The notes under the pieces were generated by a model. That model was not told where the DNA came from, searched no databases, and saw nothing but the letters and a program-made list of their open reading frames with translations. A stretch of DNA of 64,000 bases from Eutreptiella sp. 'Long Island Sound 2002' (Eukaryota > Euglenozoa > Euglenophyceae > Eutreptiales > Eutreptiaceae): positions 103,669,367-103,733,366 of the forward strand of contig OZ038381.1 of the NCBI GenBank assembly GCA_964036045.1, given 5' to 3'. Shown piece by piece: positions 53,527 to 63,473 of the stretch; position 1 is the stretch's first letter; every line of letters begins with the position of its first letter. The position numbers were made by a program, and so were the translations under genes.

Positions 53527-54611
53527 TGACGCGTATTGGTACGCCCCTGGATTGTGGTTACTGAAATCTGCTCCATGGGGAAGAGCTTGGGGTCTTTCAA
53601 ACCCATTTTTATAGTCTTTTTTGAGGCATATGGAGCACTCATTCTACAGGCTATGTGAGCACTCTTCAAGAGACATTAAAAGAGCAAGTAAGCACAAGAG
53701 ATTCCGAAACTACCACGCAAATAAAAATTGTTCTAGGAGCTTTGCTCGCCCCATGACGCAATCAGGTGTCCTGAGGAGGAAGAGAGGGGAAACAAGGCGG
53801 GAAGTTATGTTAATACACATGTAAACATACCTAAGTACCAAACCATGTGCTAAGGTTAGATTTTTAGGAAAGCTCACAGTAAGTCAGCGCACCACAGGCC
53901 CTGTGACCTGAGATTCAGGTCGTCAACGACCGTCGTCGACAGGAACTGTGCTCTGGTCAACATGTATAAGTCAGTTCTGGGTCAAACCAAGGTCAAACAA
54001 TTCAAACAATGTCATAAAGATGTTGAAGACATGGTTAAAACCTGAAGAGTGGGTCTCCCCCCATGCGTTAGCCTAGAGGCCTGAGGACATTCTGGCGCCA
54101 TATGATATTTTTTCTGAAAACCTATGGACTTAGACTTAATATCCCCCGTAGGGGAGGGAACGGCCGTCGCAGCAGGCCGGCTTCCGAAAATTGGCAACAT
54201 AGTGCATTTTCATGAACAATGCCATAAAATACACTAAACATCCATCATAACTCATTGAAAACTGATATATAAACAGCTTTTCTGGAGCTTTTACGCACAT
54301 TCACGACATTTTCTGTCATGGAAATAATGTCGTAAAAATGACGGCGACGACTGGCGCCCGCTGCCGCACCGATGGTTCTAATCCCTTTCAAGGTTCAATG
54401 AACCTTCAAATGTTTTAGAAACTTCAAAAACCTTAAAAAATGACTGAAATGGCTATTTCCAAGCCAAGCTGGACCTCTCTCCTGATACTACAGAATAGCT
54501 GACATCTGCACTGGAGTGTCAGCATACTCCTGGAGCTATCCTGGCCCCCATGGAGACACTTTTACCTATAAAAATGAACCTGCATATGAGCACATGGCCA
54601 CATACGCATCA
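53527..54611 (-). repeat. 5' LTR of LTR element 2
   Basis: 1,085 bp. The minus-strand interior begins AAATTGTTCTAGAGTCG, similar to the start of the interior of LTR element 1 (AAAGTTTTCTAACACC). Confidence 0.85.
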
Positions 54612-54765
54612 GTCCATCCGAACGGCGGCTGTTTCGTAGGCGGCAGGGGCTGGGTACCTCCTGGTCTCGCACTCGTCCATCCGGACCGCAGCTGTTCCGT
54701 AGCCGGCAGGGGCTGGGTTCGCTGCAGGACGCGCACACGTCCATCCGGACGGCGGCTGGTGTTGT
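54612..54765 (+). repeat. About 70-bp GC-rich repeat, part right of LTR element 2
   Basis: Resumes GTCCATCCGAACGGCGGCTG, then two more units (TCGTCCATCCGGACCGCAG, ACGTCCATCCGGACGGCGG). Continuity with 51315-51405 confirms the LTR element as an insertion. Confidence 0.75.
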
Positions 54766-54789
54766 TTGGCACCTGTTCTCGTGCCGTGG

Positions 54790-57700
54790 TTCGTTGCGTG
54801 TTGTGCGCGCTCTCCGGATTTGCGGCACCCGGCTGCCGTTGTTGCTTGGCACCTGTCCCTGTGCCTTGGTTGTGGCCGGCGGCGTGCCTCTCTGGCGTGC
54901 CTCATGGCCCCGCGTGGTGCGCCGCGCCTCGTCCTGTCCGGTCGCTCTTGGTGCTCCGGTCGGCTTTCCTGACGCAGTGGTGCCCTTCCCCACCCTGGGG
55001 GCTTGCGCCCCCGGCTTTACTGGGTGGCTGCGCGGGGCACGCCGAGGCCGGCCGAGAACGGGGCTCATTGTGCCTGCCACTGGCCCCCGCCGAGGCAGGG
55101 GCGCTGGGCTCGCTCCGCGTTGTACCGGTTTGGGTTCCTCCGATGGGGTTGTCCCTGGCCGGTCCCTCCGGCGTCGGTCTTGGGCTGCGTGCGCTGCGTC
55201 GGTTGGCGTGTGTGGACCCGGTCACTGACGCGTCTGGTTTCCCGTACCGTCCGCTGTGCGACGGGGGACTCGGCCGGTGCACCGGGGCTGTTTCGTGTGG
55301 ACGCCGACACCTCCCCTTGCGGGTTGGAGGACGCCACACCCGGGTCCCTTGCGTGTGTGCGTGTACACGCTCCTCTTGGCCGGGTCGGGCTTGCCGGCCT
55401 CCCGGGCGAATTTTCGTGCGCCTCACCTTTCCTCCGGCCGCCTTGTCTTTCTGCCTTGCTCGGCCCCCTCCGGGCTGGGGTTGCCCCTTTCTTGTTCCTT
55501 TGTTTGCCTTCCTTCGTCTTTCGTTGTTCCCTTTGCGCGCCTCCGTTGTCTCCTTCTTTCTGTGGTTTCCGGCCCCAGGTGCCCTGGGACTTGGCGCTTT
55601 GTTTTCCTTTCCTCCGTCTCCGTCTCGTGTTGTTTTTTTGTTTTTTTGCGCCCCTGCTTTCTCTGGCTTTCTCTGCTTTGCGGCCCCGGGTGCCCTGAGC
55701 CTTGGCGCTGTGTGTTGTTTGTTTTGTTGGTCCCCGGCTTCTCGGCTGTTCGTGCGCTCTCGCTGCCTTTTTGTTTTCCGCCTGGCCGTAGGCTGCTGCT
55801 CCCTGGTGGTTGCTGCCCCCCCCTCCCTTTTGTGTCTCGCGGTTTTTGTCGCTGCCGCTCGGTGCCCCCCCCTTTTTTTTCTCTTGTGCTCTGCTCTTGC
55901 CTGCTTTCTTGGCGCTCGTCGGCGGTTCCTGCCAGCTGCTGCCCCCTTCCCCCTCCTCTTGTTTGTTTTGTTGGTCTCTCGCTTCTCGGTTCTCCGTGCG
56001 CTCTCGGTGCCTTTGTGTTTCCCGCCTGGCCGTTGGCTGCTCCCTTGTGGTTGCTGCCCCCCCCTCCCTTTGTGTATCGCGGTCTTTGTCGCTGCCGCTC
56101 GGTGCCCCCCCCTTTTTTTTCTCTTGTGCTCTGCTCTTGCCTGCTTTCTTGGCGCTCGTCGGCGGTTCTCGCCGGCTGCTGCCCCCCCCCCCCCCTCCTC
56201 TTGTTGGTTTTGTTGGTCCCCTGCTGCTCGGCTCTCCGTGCGCTCTCGTTGCTTTTGTGTTTCCCGCCTGGCCGTTTGCTGCTCCCTTGTGGTTGCTGCC
56301 CCACCCCCCCTCTTATGTCTCGCGGTTTTTGTCGCTGCCGCTCGGTGCCCCCCCCCCTTTTTTTTTTCTCTGCTGCTCTGCTCTTGCCTGCTTTCTTGGC
56401 GCTCTTCGGCGGTTCTCGCCAGCTGCTGCCCCCCGCCCCCTCCTCTTGTTTGTTTTGTTGGTTGCCCGCTGCTCGGCTCTCCGTGCGCTCTCGGTGCTTT
56501 TGTGTTTGCAGCCTGGCCGTTGGCTGCTCCCTTGTGGTTGCTGCCCCCCCCCCACTTTTGTGTCTCGCGATTTTCGTCGCTGCCGCTCGGTGCCCCCCCC
56601 CTTTTTTTTTCTCTGCTGCTCTGCTCTTGCCTGCTCACCTGGCGCTCATCAGCGGTTCTCGCCTGCTGCTGCCCCCCCCCCCCCTCCTCTTGTTTGTGTT
56701 GTTGGTCTCCCGCTGCTCGGCTCTCCGTGTCCTCTCGGTGCTTTTGTGTTTCCCGCCTGGCTGTTCGCTGCTCCCTTGTGGTTGCTGCCCCCCCCTCCCT
56801 TTGTGTCTCGCGGTTTTTGTCGCTGCCGCTCGGTGCCCCCCCCTTTTTTTTCTCTGCTGCTCTGCTCTTGCCTGCTTTCTTGGCGCTCGTCGCCGGTTCT
56901 CGCCGGCTGCTGCCCCCCCCCCCCCCTCCTCTTTTTTGTTTTGTTGGTCGCCCGCTGCTCGGCTCTCCGTGCGCTCTCGGTGTTTTTTTGTTTTCTGCCT
57001 GACCGTTGGCTGCTCCCTTGTGTTTGCACCCCCCCCCCTTCTGTGTCTCGCGGTTTTCGTTGCTGCCGCTCGGTGCTCCGTTTTTTTTCCTCTTTTGCTG
57101 CTTTGCTCCTGCTTGGCGCTCGTCGGCGGTTGTCGCCGTCTGCTGCCCCCCCTCTGTGGTGCGTGCGTGGTGCCTTGTGCTGTCTGTGGCGCCTTGTGCT
57201 GTCTGGTGTTGCCGCGCTGCGCTGTCCTTCTGTCGGGTGTTGTGCGGTGCCGTGTTACCATGTTCTGTGCTGCGTGTCATGTTGTGGTGCCTCGCCTTGC
57301 TGTGTTCTTGGCTGCTCCGCGCCGTGCGGTGGTTGTTGGGGCGTCTGTTTGTGTGTTGTGCTGCGCTGTTGGTGGCTGCTGCGTGTTGTGCCCTGTCTCT
57401 GGTCGTGCCGTCCGGTTGGGTTTTTCGCGGTGTGGTTTGTCCCGTTTTGGTCTGCCTTGCTGTGTGCTGTGCTGTGCTGTGTGCCCCTGGGTGCCGTGCT
57501 GCGCCGCGCTGCTGCGCGTTGTGCCGCCCGGTGTTGTGCTGTTGTGTCCTGTGTTGTTTTTTTTGCGCTCGTTTGGTGCCGCTGCTTGTTGTGCCGTGCC
57601 CTCTGGCGCTGCCCGTCGCCCTCGGGCCCTGCGCTGTGCGGCGCTGCGTTTTGCAGTGTTCCCCCGCACTGTATGCTCTTTGCGGTGTGTGTTTTGTCGT

Positions 57701-58509
57701 GGCGTGTTGGTGCGTGCTGTTGTTCGCCGCTGTGCTTTGTGCTGTGTGTGTCCTGGGGTGTTGTACTGTGCGTTCCCTGTCCTCTTCGCTCTGTGCGGTG
57801 CTGTGCTGCGCTGTGCTGGTGCGCTTGCGTTGTGCGGTTCGTGTGGTGCGTGCCGATGCTGGCGCCTGGCGCTGTGGTGCGCTGCTGTGTGTTGTGCTGT
57901 TTCCTTTGGTGTTCTGTGGTGCGGTGCTGGGTCTGGTGGCCCGTCGCTGTTTGCTGGTGGCGTGTATTGGTGTCGGTGTCCCTGCCTGGCAGCGTGGTCT
58001 GCTTCCCTGTGGTTGGTGCGGTTTGCTGTCGTGCCCTGTTTCCCTGTGTCGTGTTCTATGGTGCTGTGCTGTCGCGTGGTGCTTTGCTGTCGTGCTCTGC
58101 TGTTGTTTTGCGGTGCTGTTTGTGCTTGCTTTGCCCTCCTGTGCCCTGTCGTGCGGCGCCGTGCTGTGCTGTGCTATGCTGTTGGTTATCTGTGCTTTTT
58201 TTTGCCCGGTGGTGGCGTCTGTGTGCTGTGGTGCCCTTTCCCTCCCTGTCGGCACGCACAAAAAACATTGATTTTTGCCCTGTGTTACCCCGCGCCCATC
58301 TCTGTGTCGGGGGTTTACGTCGTTGAAGAAGCTGGTCTCGTCGTTCGCCGTTTTGTTGTTGATCCTGGCGGCATTGTCTTTGATGCAGTCGCCCTGTTCG
58401 TCGTCTCTTGTGTTGATGGTGTCGTCTTTTCTTGGGTTTGTCTCAACTTGGTTTGCCTGCAGCAGACAGAGGGCAAAAATGGCGAGGATGGGGTGGAGTC
58501 GGGAGGGGC
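54790..58509. repeat. Macro tandem duplication, unit 1 (3,720 bp)
   Basis: Starts TTCGTTGCGTGTTGTGCGCG and ends GGGGTGGAGTCGGGAGGGG. Unit 2 follows directly at 58510. The 249-bp length difference equals one extra copy of the internal 244-bp repeat. Order inside (plus strand): conserved GC-rich head, 244-bp array, T/G-rich low complexity, and a short region encoding VETNP on the minus strand. Confidence 0.85.
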
Positions 58510-59146
58510 TTCGTTGCGTGTTGTGCGCGCTCTCCGGATTTGCGGCACCCGGCTGCCGTTGTTGTTTGGCACCTGTCTGTGTGCCTTGGTTGTGGCCGGC
58601 GGCGTGCCTCTCTGGCGTGCCTCGTGGCCCCGCGTGGTGCGCCGCGCCTCGTCCGGTCCGGTCGCTCTTGGTGCTCCGGTCGGCTTTCCTGACGCAGTGG
58701 TGCCCTTCCCCACCCTGGGGGCTTGCGCCCCCGGCTTTACTGGGTGGCTGCGCGGGGCACGCCGAGGCCGGCCGAGAACGGGGCTCATTGTGCCTGCCAC
58801 TGGCCCCCGCCGAGGCAGGGGCGCTGGGCTCGCTCCGCGTTGTACCCGTTTGGGGTCCTGCGATGGGGTTGTCCCTGGCCGGTCCCTCCGGCGTCGGTCT
58901 TGGGCTGCGTGCGCTGCGTCTGTTGGCGTGTGTGGACCCGGTCACTGACGCGTCCGGTTTCCCGTACCGTCCGCTGTGCGACGGGGAACTCGGCCGGTGC
59001 ACCGGGGCTGTTTCGTGTGGACGCCGACACCTCCCCTTGCGGGTTGGAGGACGCCACACCCGGGTCCCTTGCGTGTGTGCGTGTACACGCTCCTCTTGGC
59101 CAGGTCGGGCTTGCCGGCCTCCCGGGCGAATTTTCGTGCGCCTCAC
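54902..59146 (-). CDS. Long hydrophilic minus-strand frame (1,414 codons)
   Basis: Open through unit 1 and into unit 2. It has Arg/Pro-rich ends, a middle of repeated REKKGGGTERQRQKPRDTKG and KAPRAHGEPSSGRPTKQ blocks, then a His/Thr/Gln-rich part. Near the unit border it has ILAIFALCLLQANQVETNP, followed by KDDTINTRDDEQGDCIKDNA, which looks like genuine coding. The opposite strand is open for 1,230 codons over the same DNA, so at least one frame is an artefact of low stop density. If any is real, this strand is favoured by orientation of the tail and the VETNP block. Confidence 0.3.
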   Translation of the reverse strand: MRRTKIRPGGRQARPGQEERVHAHTQGTRVWRPPTRKGRCRRPHETAPVHRPSSPSHSGRYGKPDASVTGSTHANRRSARSPRPTPEGPARDNPIAGPQTGTTRSEPSAPASAGASGRHNEPRSRPASACPAQPPSKAGGASPQGGEGHHCVRKADRSTKSDRTGRGAAHHAGPRGTPERHAAGHNQGTQTGAKQQRQPGAANPESAHNTQRSPSRLHPILAIFALCLLQANQVETNPRKDDTINTRDDEQGDCIKDNAARINNKTANDETSFFNDVNPRHRDGRGVTQGKNQCFLCVPTGRERAPQHTDATTGQKKAQITNSIAQHSTAPHDRAQEGKASTNSTAKQQQSTTAKHHATAQHHRTRHRETGHDSKPHQPQGSRPRCQAGTPTPIHATSKQRRATRPSTAPQNTKGNSTTHSSAPQRQAPASARTTRTAQRKRTSTAQHSTAQSEEDRERTVQHPRTHTAQSTAANNSTHQHATTKHTPQRAYSAGEHCKTQRRTAQGPRATGSARGHGTTSSGTKRAQKKQHRTQQHNTGRHNAQQRGAARHPGAHSTAQHTARQTKTGQTTPRKTQPDGTTRDRAQHAAATNSAAQHTNRRPNNHRTARSSQEHSKARHHNMTRSTEHGNTAPHNTRQKDSAARQHQTAQGATDSTRHHARTTEGGQQTATTADERQAGAKQQKRKKNGAPSGSNENRETQKGGGCKHKGAANGQAENKKTPRAHGEPSSGRPTKQKRGGGGGGSSRREPATSAKKAGKSRAAEKKKGGAPSGSDKNRETQREGGAATTREQRTARRETQKHREDTESRAAGDQQHKQEEGGGGQQQARTADERQVSRQEQSSREKKRGGAPSGSDENRETQKWGGGSNHKGAANGQAANTKAPRAHGEPSSGQPTKQTRGGGGGQQLARTAEERQESRQEQSSREKKKGGGHRAAATKTARHKRGGGAATTREQQTARRETQKQRERTESRAAGDQQNQQEEGGGGAAAGENRRRAPRKQARAEHKRKKRGGHRAAATKTAIHKGRGGQQPQGSSQRPGGKHKGTESARRTEKRETNKTNKRRGKGAAAGRNRRRAPRKQARAEHKRKKRGGHRAAATKTARHKREGGAATTREQQPTARRKTKRQRERTNSREAGDQQNKQHTAPRLRAPGAAKQRKPEKAGAQKNKKTTRDGDGGKENKAPSPRAPGAGNHRKKETTEARKGNNERRRKANKGTRKGQPQPGGGRARQKDKAAGGKVRRTKIRPGGRQARPGQEERVHAHTQGTRVWRPPTRKGRCRRPHETAPVHRPSPPSHSGRYGKPDASVTGSTHANRRSARSPRPTPEGPARDNPIGGTQTGTTRSEPSAPASAGASGRHNEPRSRPASACPAQPPSKAGGASPQGGEGHHCVRKADRSTKSDRTGRGAAHHAGP
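55710..57100 (+). repeat. About 244-bp repeat array in unit 1
   Basis: TTGTGGTTGCTGCCCC or a close variant recurs at about 55802, 56045, 56287, 56532 and 56776. Each unit has a poly-C run of variable length, GTCTCGCGGTTTTTGTCGCT, and GCTGCTCTGCTCTTGCCTGC. Variable C runs rotate the frame from unit to unit. Confidence 0.85.
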
Positions 59147-62100
59147 CTTTCCTCCGGCCGCCTTGTCTTTCTGCCTTGCTCGGCCCCCTCCGGGCTGGGG
59201 TTGCCCCTTTCTTGTTCCTTTGTTTGCCTTCCTTCGTCTTTCGTTGTTCCCTTTGCGCGCCTCCGTTGTCTCCTTCTTTCTGTGGTTTCCGGCCCCGGGT
59301 GCCCTGGGACTTGGCGCTTTGTTTTCCTTTCCTCTGTCCCCGTCTTGTGTTGTTTTTTTGTTTTTTTTGCGCCCCTGCTTTCTCTGGCTTTCTCTGCTTT
59401 GCGGCCCCGGGTGCCCTGAGCCTTGGCGCTGTGTGTTGTTTGTGTTGTTGGTCCCCGGCTTCTCGGCTGTTCGTGCGCTCTCGCTGCCCTTTTGTTTTCC
59501 GCCTGGCCGTAGGCTGCTCCCTGGTGGTTGCTGCCCCCCCCTCCCTTTGTGTCTCGCGGTTTTCGTCGCTGCCGCTCGGTGCCCCCCCCTTTTTTTTCTC
59601 TTGTGCTCTGCTCTTGCCTGCTTTCTTGGCGCTCGTCGGCGGTTCCTGCCAGCTGCTGCCCCCCCGCCCCTCCTCTTGTTTGTTTTGTTGGTCTCCCGCT
59701 TAACGGTTCTCCGTGCGCTCTCGGTGCTTTTGTGTTTCCCGCCTGGCCGTTGGCTGCTCCCTTGTGGTTGCTGCCCCCTCCCCCTTATGTGTCTCGCGGT
59801 TTTCGTCGCTGCCGCTCGGTGCCCCCCCCCCTTTTTTTCTTTCCTCTGCTGCTCTGCTCTTGCCTGCTTTTCTGGCGCTCATCGGCGGTTCTCGCCGGCT
59901 GCTGCCCCCCCCCCCCTCCTCTTGTTTGTTTTGTTGGTCTCCCGCTGCTCGGCTCTCCGTGCACTCTCGGTGCTTTTGTGTTTCCCGCCTGGCCGTTGGC
60001 TGCTCCCTTGTGGTTGCTGCCCCCCCCTCCCTTTGTGTCTCGCGGTTTTTGTCGCTGCCGCTCGGTGCCCCCCCCTTTTTTTTCTCTGCTGCTCTGCTCT
60101 TGCCTGCTTTCTTGGCGCTCGTCGCCGGTTCTCGCCGGCTGCTGCCCCCCCCCCCCCCCCCCCCTCCTCTTGTTGGTTTTGTTGGTCCCCCGCTGCTCGG
60201 CTCTCTGTGCGCTCTCGTTGCTTTTGTGTTTCCCGCCTGGCCGTTTGCTGCTCCCTTGTGGTTGCTGCCCCACCCCCCCTCTTATGTCTCGCGGTTTTTG
60301 TCGCTGCCGCTCGGTGCCCCCCCCCCTTTTTTTTCTCTGCTGCTCTGCTCTTGCCTGCTTTCTTGGCGCTCTTCGGCGGTTGTCGCCAGCTGCTGCCCCC
60401 CGCCCCCTCCTCTTGTTTGTTTTGTTGGTCGCCCGCTGCTCGGCTCTCCGTGCGCTCTCGGTGCTGTTGTGTTTGCAGCCTGGCCGTTGGCTGCTCCCTT
60501 GTGGTTGCTGCCCCCCCCCCACTTTTGTGTCTCGCGATTTTCGTCGCTGCCGCTCGGTGCCCCCCCCCTTTTTTTTCTCTGCTGCTCTGCTCTTGCCTGC
60601 TCACCTGGCGCTCGTCGGCGGTTCTCGCCTGCTGCTGCCCCCCCCCCCCTCCTCTTGTTTGTGTTGTTGGTCTCCCGCTGCTCTGCTCTCCGTGTCCTCT
60701 CGGTGCTTTTGTGTTTCCCGCCTGGCCGTTCGCTGCTCCCTTGTGGTTGCTGCCCCCCCCTCCCTTTGTGTCTCGCGGTTTTTGTCGCTGCCGCTCGGTG
60801 CCCCCCCCTTTTTTTTCTCTGCTGCTCTGCTCTTGCCTGCTTTCCTAGCGCTCGTCGCCGGTTCTCGCCGGCTGCTGCCCCCCCCCCCCCCCTCCTCTTG
60901 TTTGTTTTGTTGGTCGCCCGCTGCTCGGCTCTCCGTGCGCTCTCGGTGTTTTTTTGTTTTCTGCCTGACGTTTGGCTGCTCCCTTGTGTTTGCACCCCCC
61001 CCCCCCCTTCTGTGTCTCGCGGTTTTCGTTGCTGCCGCTCGGTGCTCCGTTTTTTTTCTTCTTTTGCTGCTTTGCTCCTGCTTGGCGCTCGTCGGCGGTT
61101 GTCGCCGTCTGCTGCCCCCCCTCTGTGGTGCGTGCGTGGTGCCTTGTGCTGTCTGTGGCCCCTTGTGCTGTCTGGTGTTGCCGCGCTGCGCTGTCCTTCG
61201 GTCGGGTGTTGTGCGGTGCCGTGTTACCATGTTCTGTGCTGCGTGTCATGTTGTGGTGCCTCGCCTTGCTGTGTTCTGGGCTGCTTCGCGCCGTGCGGTG
61301 GTTGTTGGGGCATCTGTTTGTGTGTTGTGCTGCGCTGTTGGTGGCTGCTGCGTGTTGTGCCCTGTCTCTGGTCGTGCCGTCCGGTTGGGTTGTTCGCGGT
61401 GTGGTTTGTCCCGTTTTGGTCTGCCTTGCTGTGTGCTGTGCTGTGCTGTGTGTCCCTGGGTGCCGTGCTGCGCCGCGCTGCTGCGCGTTGTGCCGCCCGG
61501 TGTTGTGCTGTTGTGTCCTGTGTTGTTTTTTTTGCGCTCGTTTGGTGTCGCTGCTTGTTGTGCCGTGCCCTCTGGCGCTGCCCGTCGCCCTCGGGCCCTG
61601 CGCTGTGCGGCGCTGCGTTTTGCAGTGTTCCCCCGCGCTGTATGCTCTTTGCGGTGTGTGTTTTGTCGTGGCGTGTTGGTGCGTGCTGTTGTTCGCCGCT
61701 GTGCTTTGTGCTGTGTGTGTCCTGGGGTGTTGTACTGTGCGTTCCCTGTCCTCTTCGCTCTGTGCGGTGCTGTGCTGCGCTGTGCTGGTGCGCTTGCGTT
61801 GCGCGGTTCGTGTGGTGCGTGCCGATGCTGGCGCCTGGCGCTGTGGTGCGCTGCTGTGTGTTGTGCTGTTTCCTTTGGTGTTCTGTGGTGCGGTGCTGGG
61901 TCTGGTGGCCCGTCGCTGTTTGCTGGTGGCGTGTATTGGTGTCGGTGTCCCTGCCTGGCAGCGTGGTCTGCTTCCCTGTGGTTGGTGCGGTTTGCTGTGG
62001 TGCCCTGTTTCCCTGTGTCGTGTTCTATGGTGCTGTGCTGTCGCGTGGTGCTTTGCTGTCGTGCTCTGCTGTTGTTTTGCGGTGCTGTTTGTGCTTGCTT

Positions 62101-62478
62101 TGCCCTCCTGTGGCCTGTCGTGCGGCGCCGTGCTGTGCTGTGCTATGCTGTTGGTTATCTGTGCTGTTCTTTGCCCGGTGGTGGCGTCTGTGTGCTCTGG
62201 TGCCCTTTCCCTCCCTGTCGGCACGCACAAAAAACATTGATTTTTGCCCTGTGTTACCCCGCGCCCATCTCTGTGTCGGGGGTTTACGTCGTTGAAGAAG
62301 CTGGTCTTGTCGTTCGCCGTTTTGTTGTTGATCCTGGCAGCATTGTCTTTGATGCAGTCGCCCTGTTCGTCGTCTCTTGTGTTGATGGTGTCGTCTCTTC
62401 TTGGGTTCGTCTCAACTTGGCTTGCCTGCAGCAGACTGAGGGCAAAGATGGCGAGGGTGGGGTGGAGTCGGGAGGGGG
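58510..62478. repeat. Macro tandem duplication, unit 2 (3,969 bp)
   Basis: Second unit with the same order of parts and few substitutions in the non-array portions, such as 58056-58268 against 62025-62237. Confidence 0.85.
59440..61100 (+). repeat. About 244-bp repeat array in unit 2
   Basis: The same repeat at about 59522, 59762, 60007, 60256, 60499 and 60740, one unit more than in unit 1. One C run reaches about 20 bases near 60150. Confidence 0.85.
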
Positions 62479-62500
62479 AGGTACATGGTGAAGAATACAA
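60845..62500 (-). CDS. Start of the hydrophilic frame in unit 2, with 2A-like block
   Basis: ATG at 62476-62478 region context: the frame opens MYSSPCTSPSRLHPTLAIFA, then LSLLQASQVETNPRRDDTIN and DDEQGDCIKDNAARINNKTA, NQCFLCVPTGRERA, then His/Thr/Gln-rich low complexity. A hydrophobic run directly before VETNP is the layout of 2A-like sequences at the N-terminus of some LINE proteins (consensus DxExNPGP). Here Asp is Gln and GP is RR, so ribosome skipping is not expected. Confidence 0.35.
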   Translation of the reverse strand: MYSSPCTSPSRLHPTLAIFALSLLQASQVETNPRRDDTINTRDDEQGDCIKDNAARINNKTANDKTSFFNDVNPRHRDGRGVTQGKNQCFLCVPTGRERAPEHTDATTGQRTAQITNSIAQHSTAPHDRPQEGKASTNSTAKQQQSTTAKHHATAQHHRTRHRETGHHSKPHQPQGSRPRCQAGTPTPIHATSKQRRATRPSTAPQNTKGNSTTHSSAPQRQAPASARTTRTAQRKRTSTAQHSTAQSEEDRERTVQHPRTHTAQSTAANNSTHQHATTKHTPQRAYSAGEHCKTQRRTAQGPRATGSARGHGTTSSDTKRAQKKQHRTQQHNTGRHNAQQRGAARHPGTHSTAQHTARQTKTGQTTPRTTQPDGTTRDRAQHAAATNSAAQHTNRCPNNHRTARSSPEHSKARHHNMTRSTEHGNTAPHNTRPKDSAARQHQTAQGATDSTRHHARTTEGGQQTATTADERQAGAKQQKKKKNGAPSGSNENRETQKGGGGCKHKGAAKRQAENKKTPRAHGEPSSGRPTKQTRGGGGGGQQPARTGDER

Positions 62501-62810
62501 AGCAAGAGGGCGCGAGTTCAGGGGCGTAGCGTCTTGGAAAAGTATTTTTCAGTTTTTACGCGCTGCTCGCGGAGCGTCTTTCTTGACGTAGACGGCGTGT
62601 TAGAGAGCAAGGGGCACGGCGTTCTACTCGTACGTTCGCTACGGTGCTTACAGCCTTTACTATTCACCTGTCTAAGGCCGAAAACTTTTTTGTCGCGTTT
62701 TTACACGTTTTGCAGCGCACTTTTTTGCCTAGCTGTTTCTTATGCTAATTAGCTATATTTTCAGCTATTTAGAAACATTTTTGGTCATGTTTTACTTATC
62801 TCTTTATTGA
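62479..62810. other. AT-rich flank, no gene
   Basis: Sequence right of the composite element. Frames are short. A TTTTTACGCG/TTTTTACACG pair is the only visible repeat. Confidence 0.35.
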
Positions 62811-62814
62811 ATCC

Positions 62815-62945
62815 TGGCACAGGACGCCAGCGCACGCAGCACAACACAACACCACGCGACAAGACACAACACCACACGACCAACCGCAACATACTCCTGC
62901 ACAAGGTGACACAACCCAACACCCGCCAAGACATGACACCACCAC
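62815..62945 (+). repeat. A/C-rich low-complexity patch
   Basis: CACAACACAACACCACGCGA-like words resembling 47395-48903, encoding Thr/Gln/His/Asn strings. Confidence 0.6.
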
Positions 62946-63473
62946 CTGCGTCTACCCTATGTGTCGCAGCTCTTCCAAATGGCAGACCGGCCCCAAAGCC
63001 TGGAATAGGGGGCGCTACGCAAAGGAGGAACAGCACCCAGGCCAACAAGCTCCACTACAGGGGAAGGGCAGAGGCCGGATGACACCAAGGCCAAGGCCGA
63101 GGCCAAGGGCAACAGATATGCACCCAACCCGCCCCATATGTAGTGCACACACACATGTGACAACACGCAGCATGAGGTGCACGCACATGCAGCACCTCAG
63201 CGCCAAAATACACGGAGACGAAAGACCACACATGCAGCACAAACATAGAACACGATGGAGCAGGAGGGCAAAGACGACGCCCACGGGGAACCCACAGCGG
63301 CTACGCCGAGCACACCGACAACGACTACGACCCGAGAGGGGGGACAACACCCGGCCGACCCCAACGACCTCAACAGCCCCAGCATCAGGAGCCGGGGACA
63401 AGCACCAGGGGCACACATACCAAGCCCCACCCACCAGTGTAAAGCGCACAACAGGAAGAAACCCGACCAACCC

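Larger units (their letters stand above)
51406..54611 (-). mobile_element. LTR element 2, non-autonomous, nested
   Basis: Direct repeats 51406-52475 and 53527-54611 begin TGACGYGTATTGGTACGCCC and end GCATCA. The 4-bp target duplication is GTCC (51402-51405 and 54612-54615). A minus-strand polypurine tract AAGGAGGGGGG (52476-52486) abuts the left LTR, so orientation is minus. The interior is only about 1.05 kb and has one Gag-like or unknown frame and no enzymes. Excision restores the 70-bp repeat of the host element. Confidence 0.85.
48904..62478 (-). mobile_element. GC-rich composite element, probably minus-oriented
   Basis: The left end has GGAAGGTAGGTAGGTAGGT, the same tract as at 18217, so a (TACC)n tail on the minus strand. 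It then contains a 65-bp satellite, about 70-bp repeats, a second LTR element (51406-54611, a later insertion) and a tandem duplication of 3.7-4.0 kb. It shares several blocks with the 18217-21495 insert. The minus strand carries long hydrophilic frames, with a VETNP motif near the presumed 5' end. No RT, endonuclease or integrase is seen. The right border is put at the end of the second duplication unit. Confidence 0.45.

Noticed and set aside
55256-58948. 1,230-residue plus-strand protein
   Set aside because: Low-complexity translation opposite a longer minus-strand frame. It follows the poly-C array, and the element's tail points to the minus strand.
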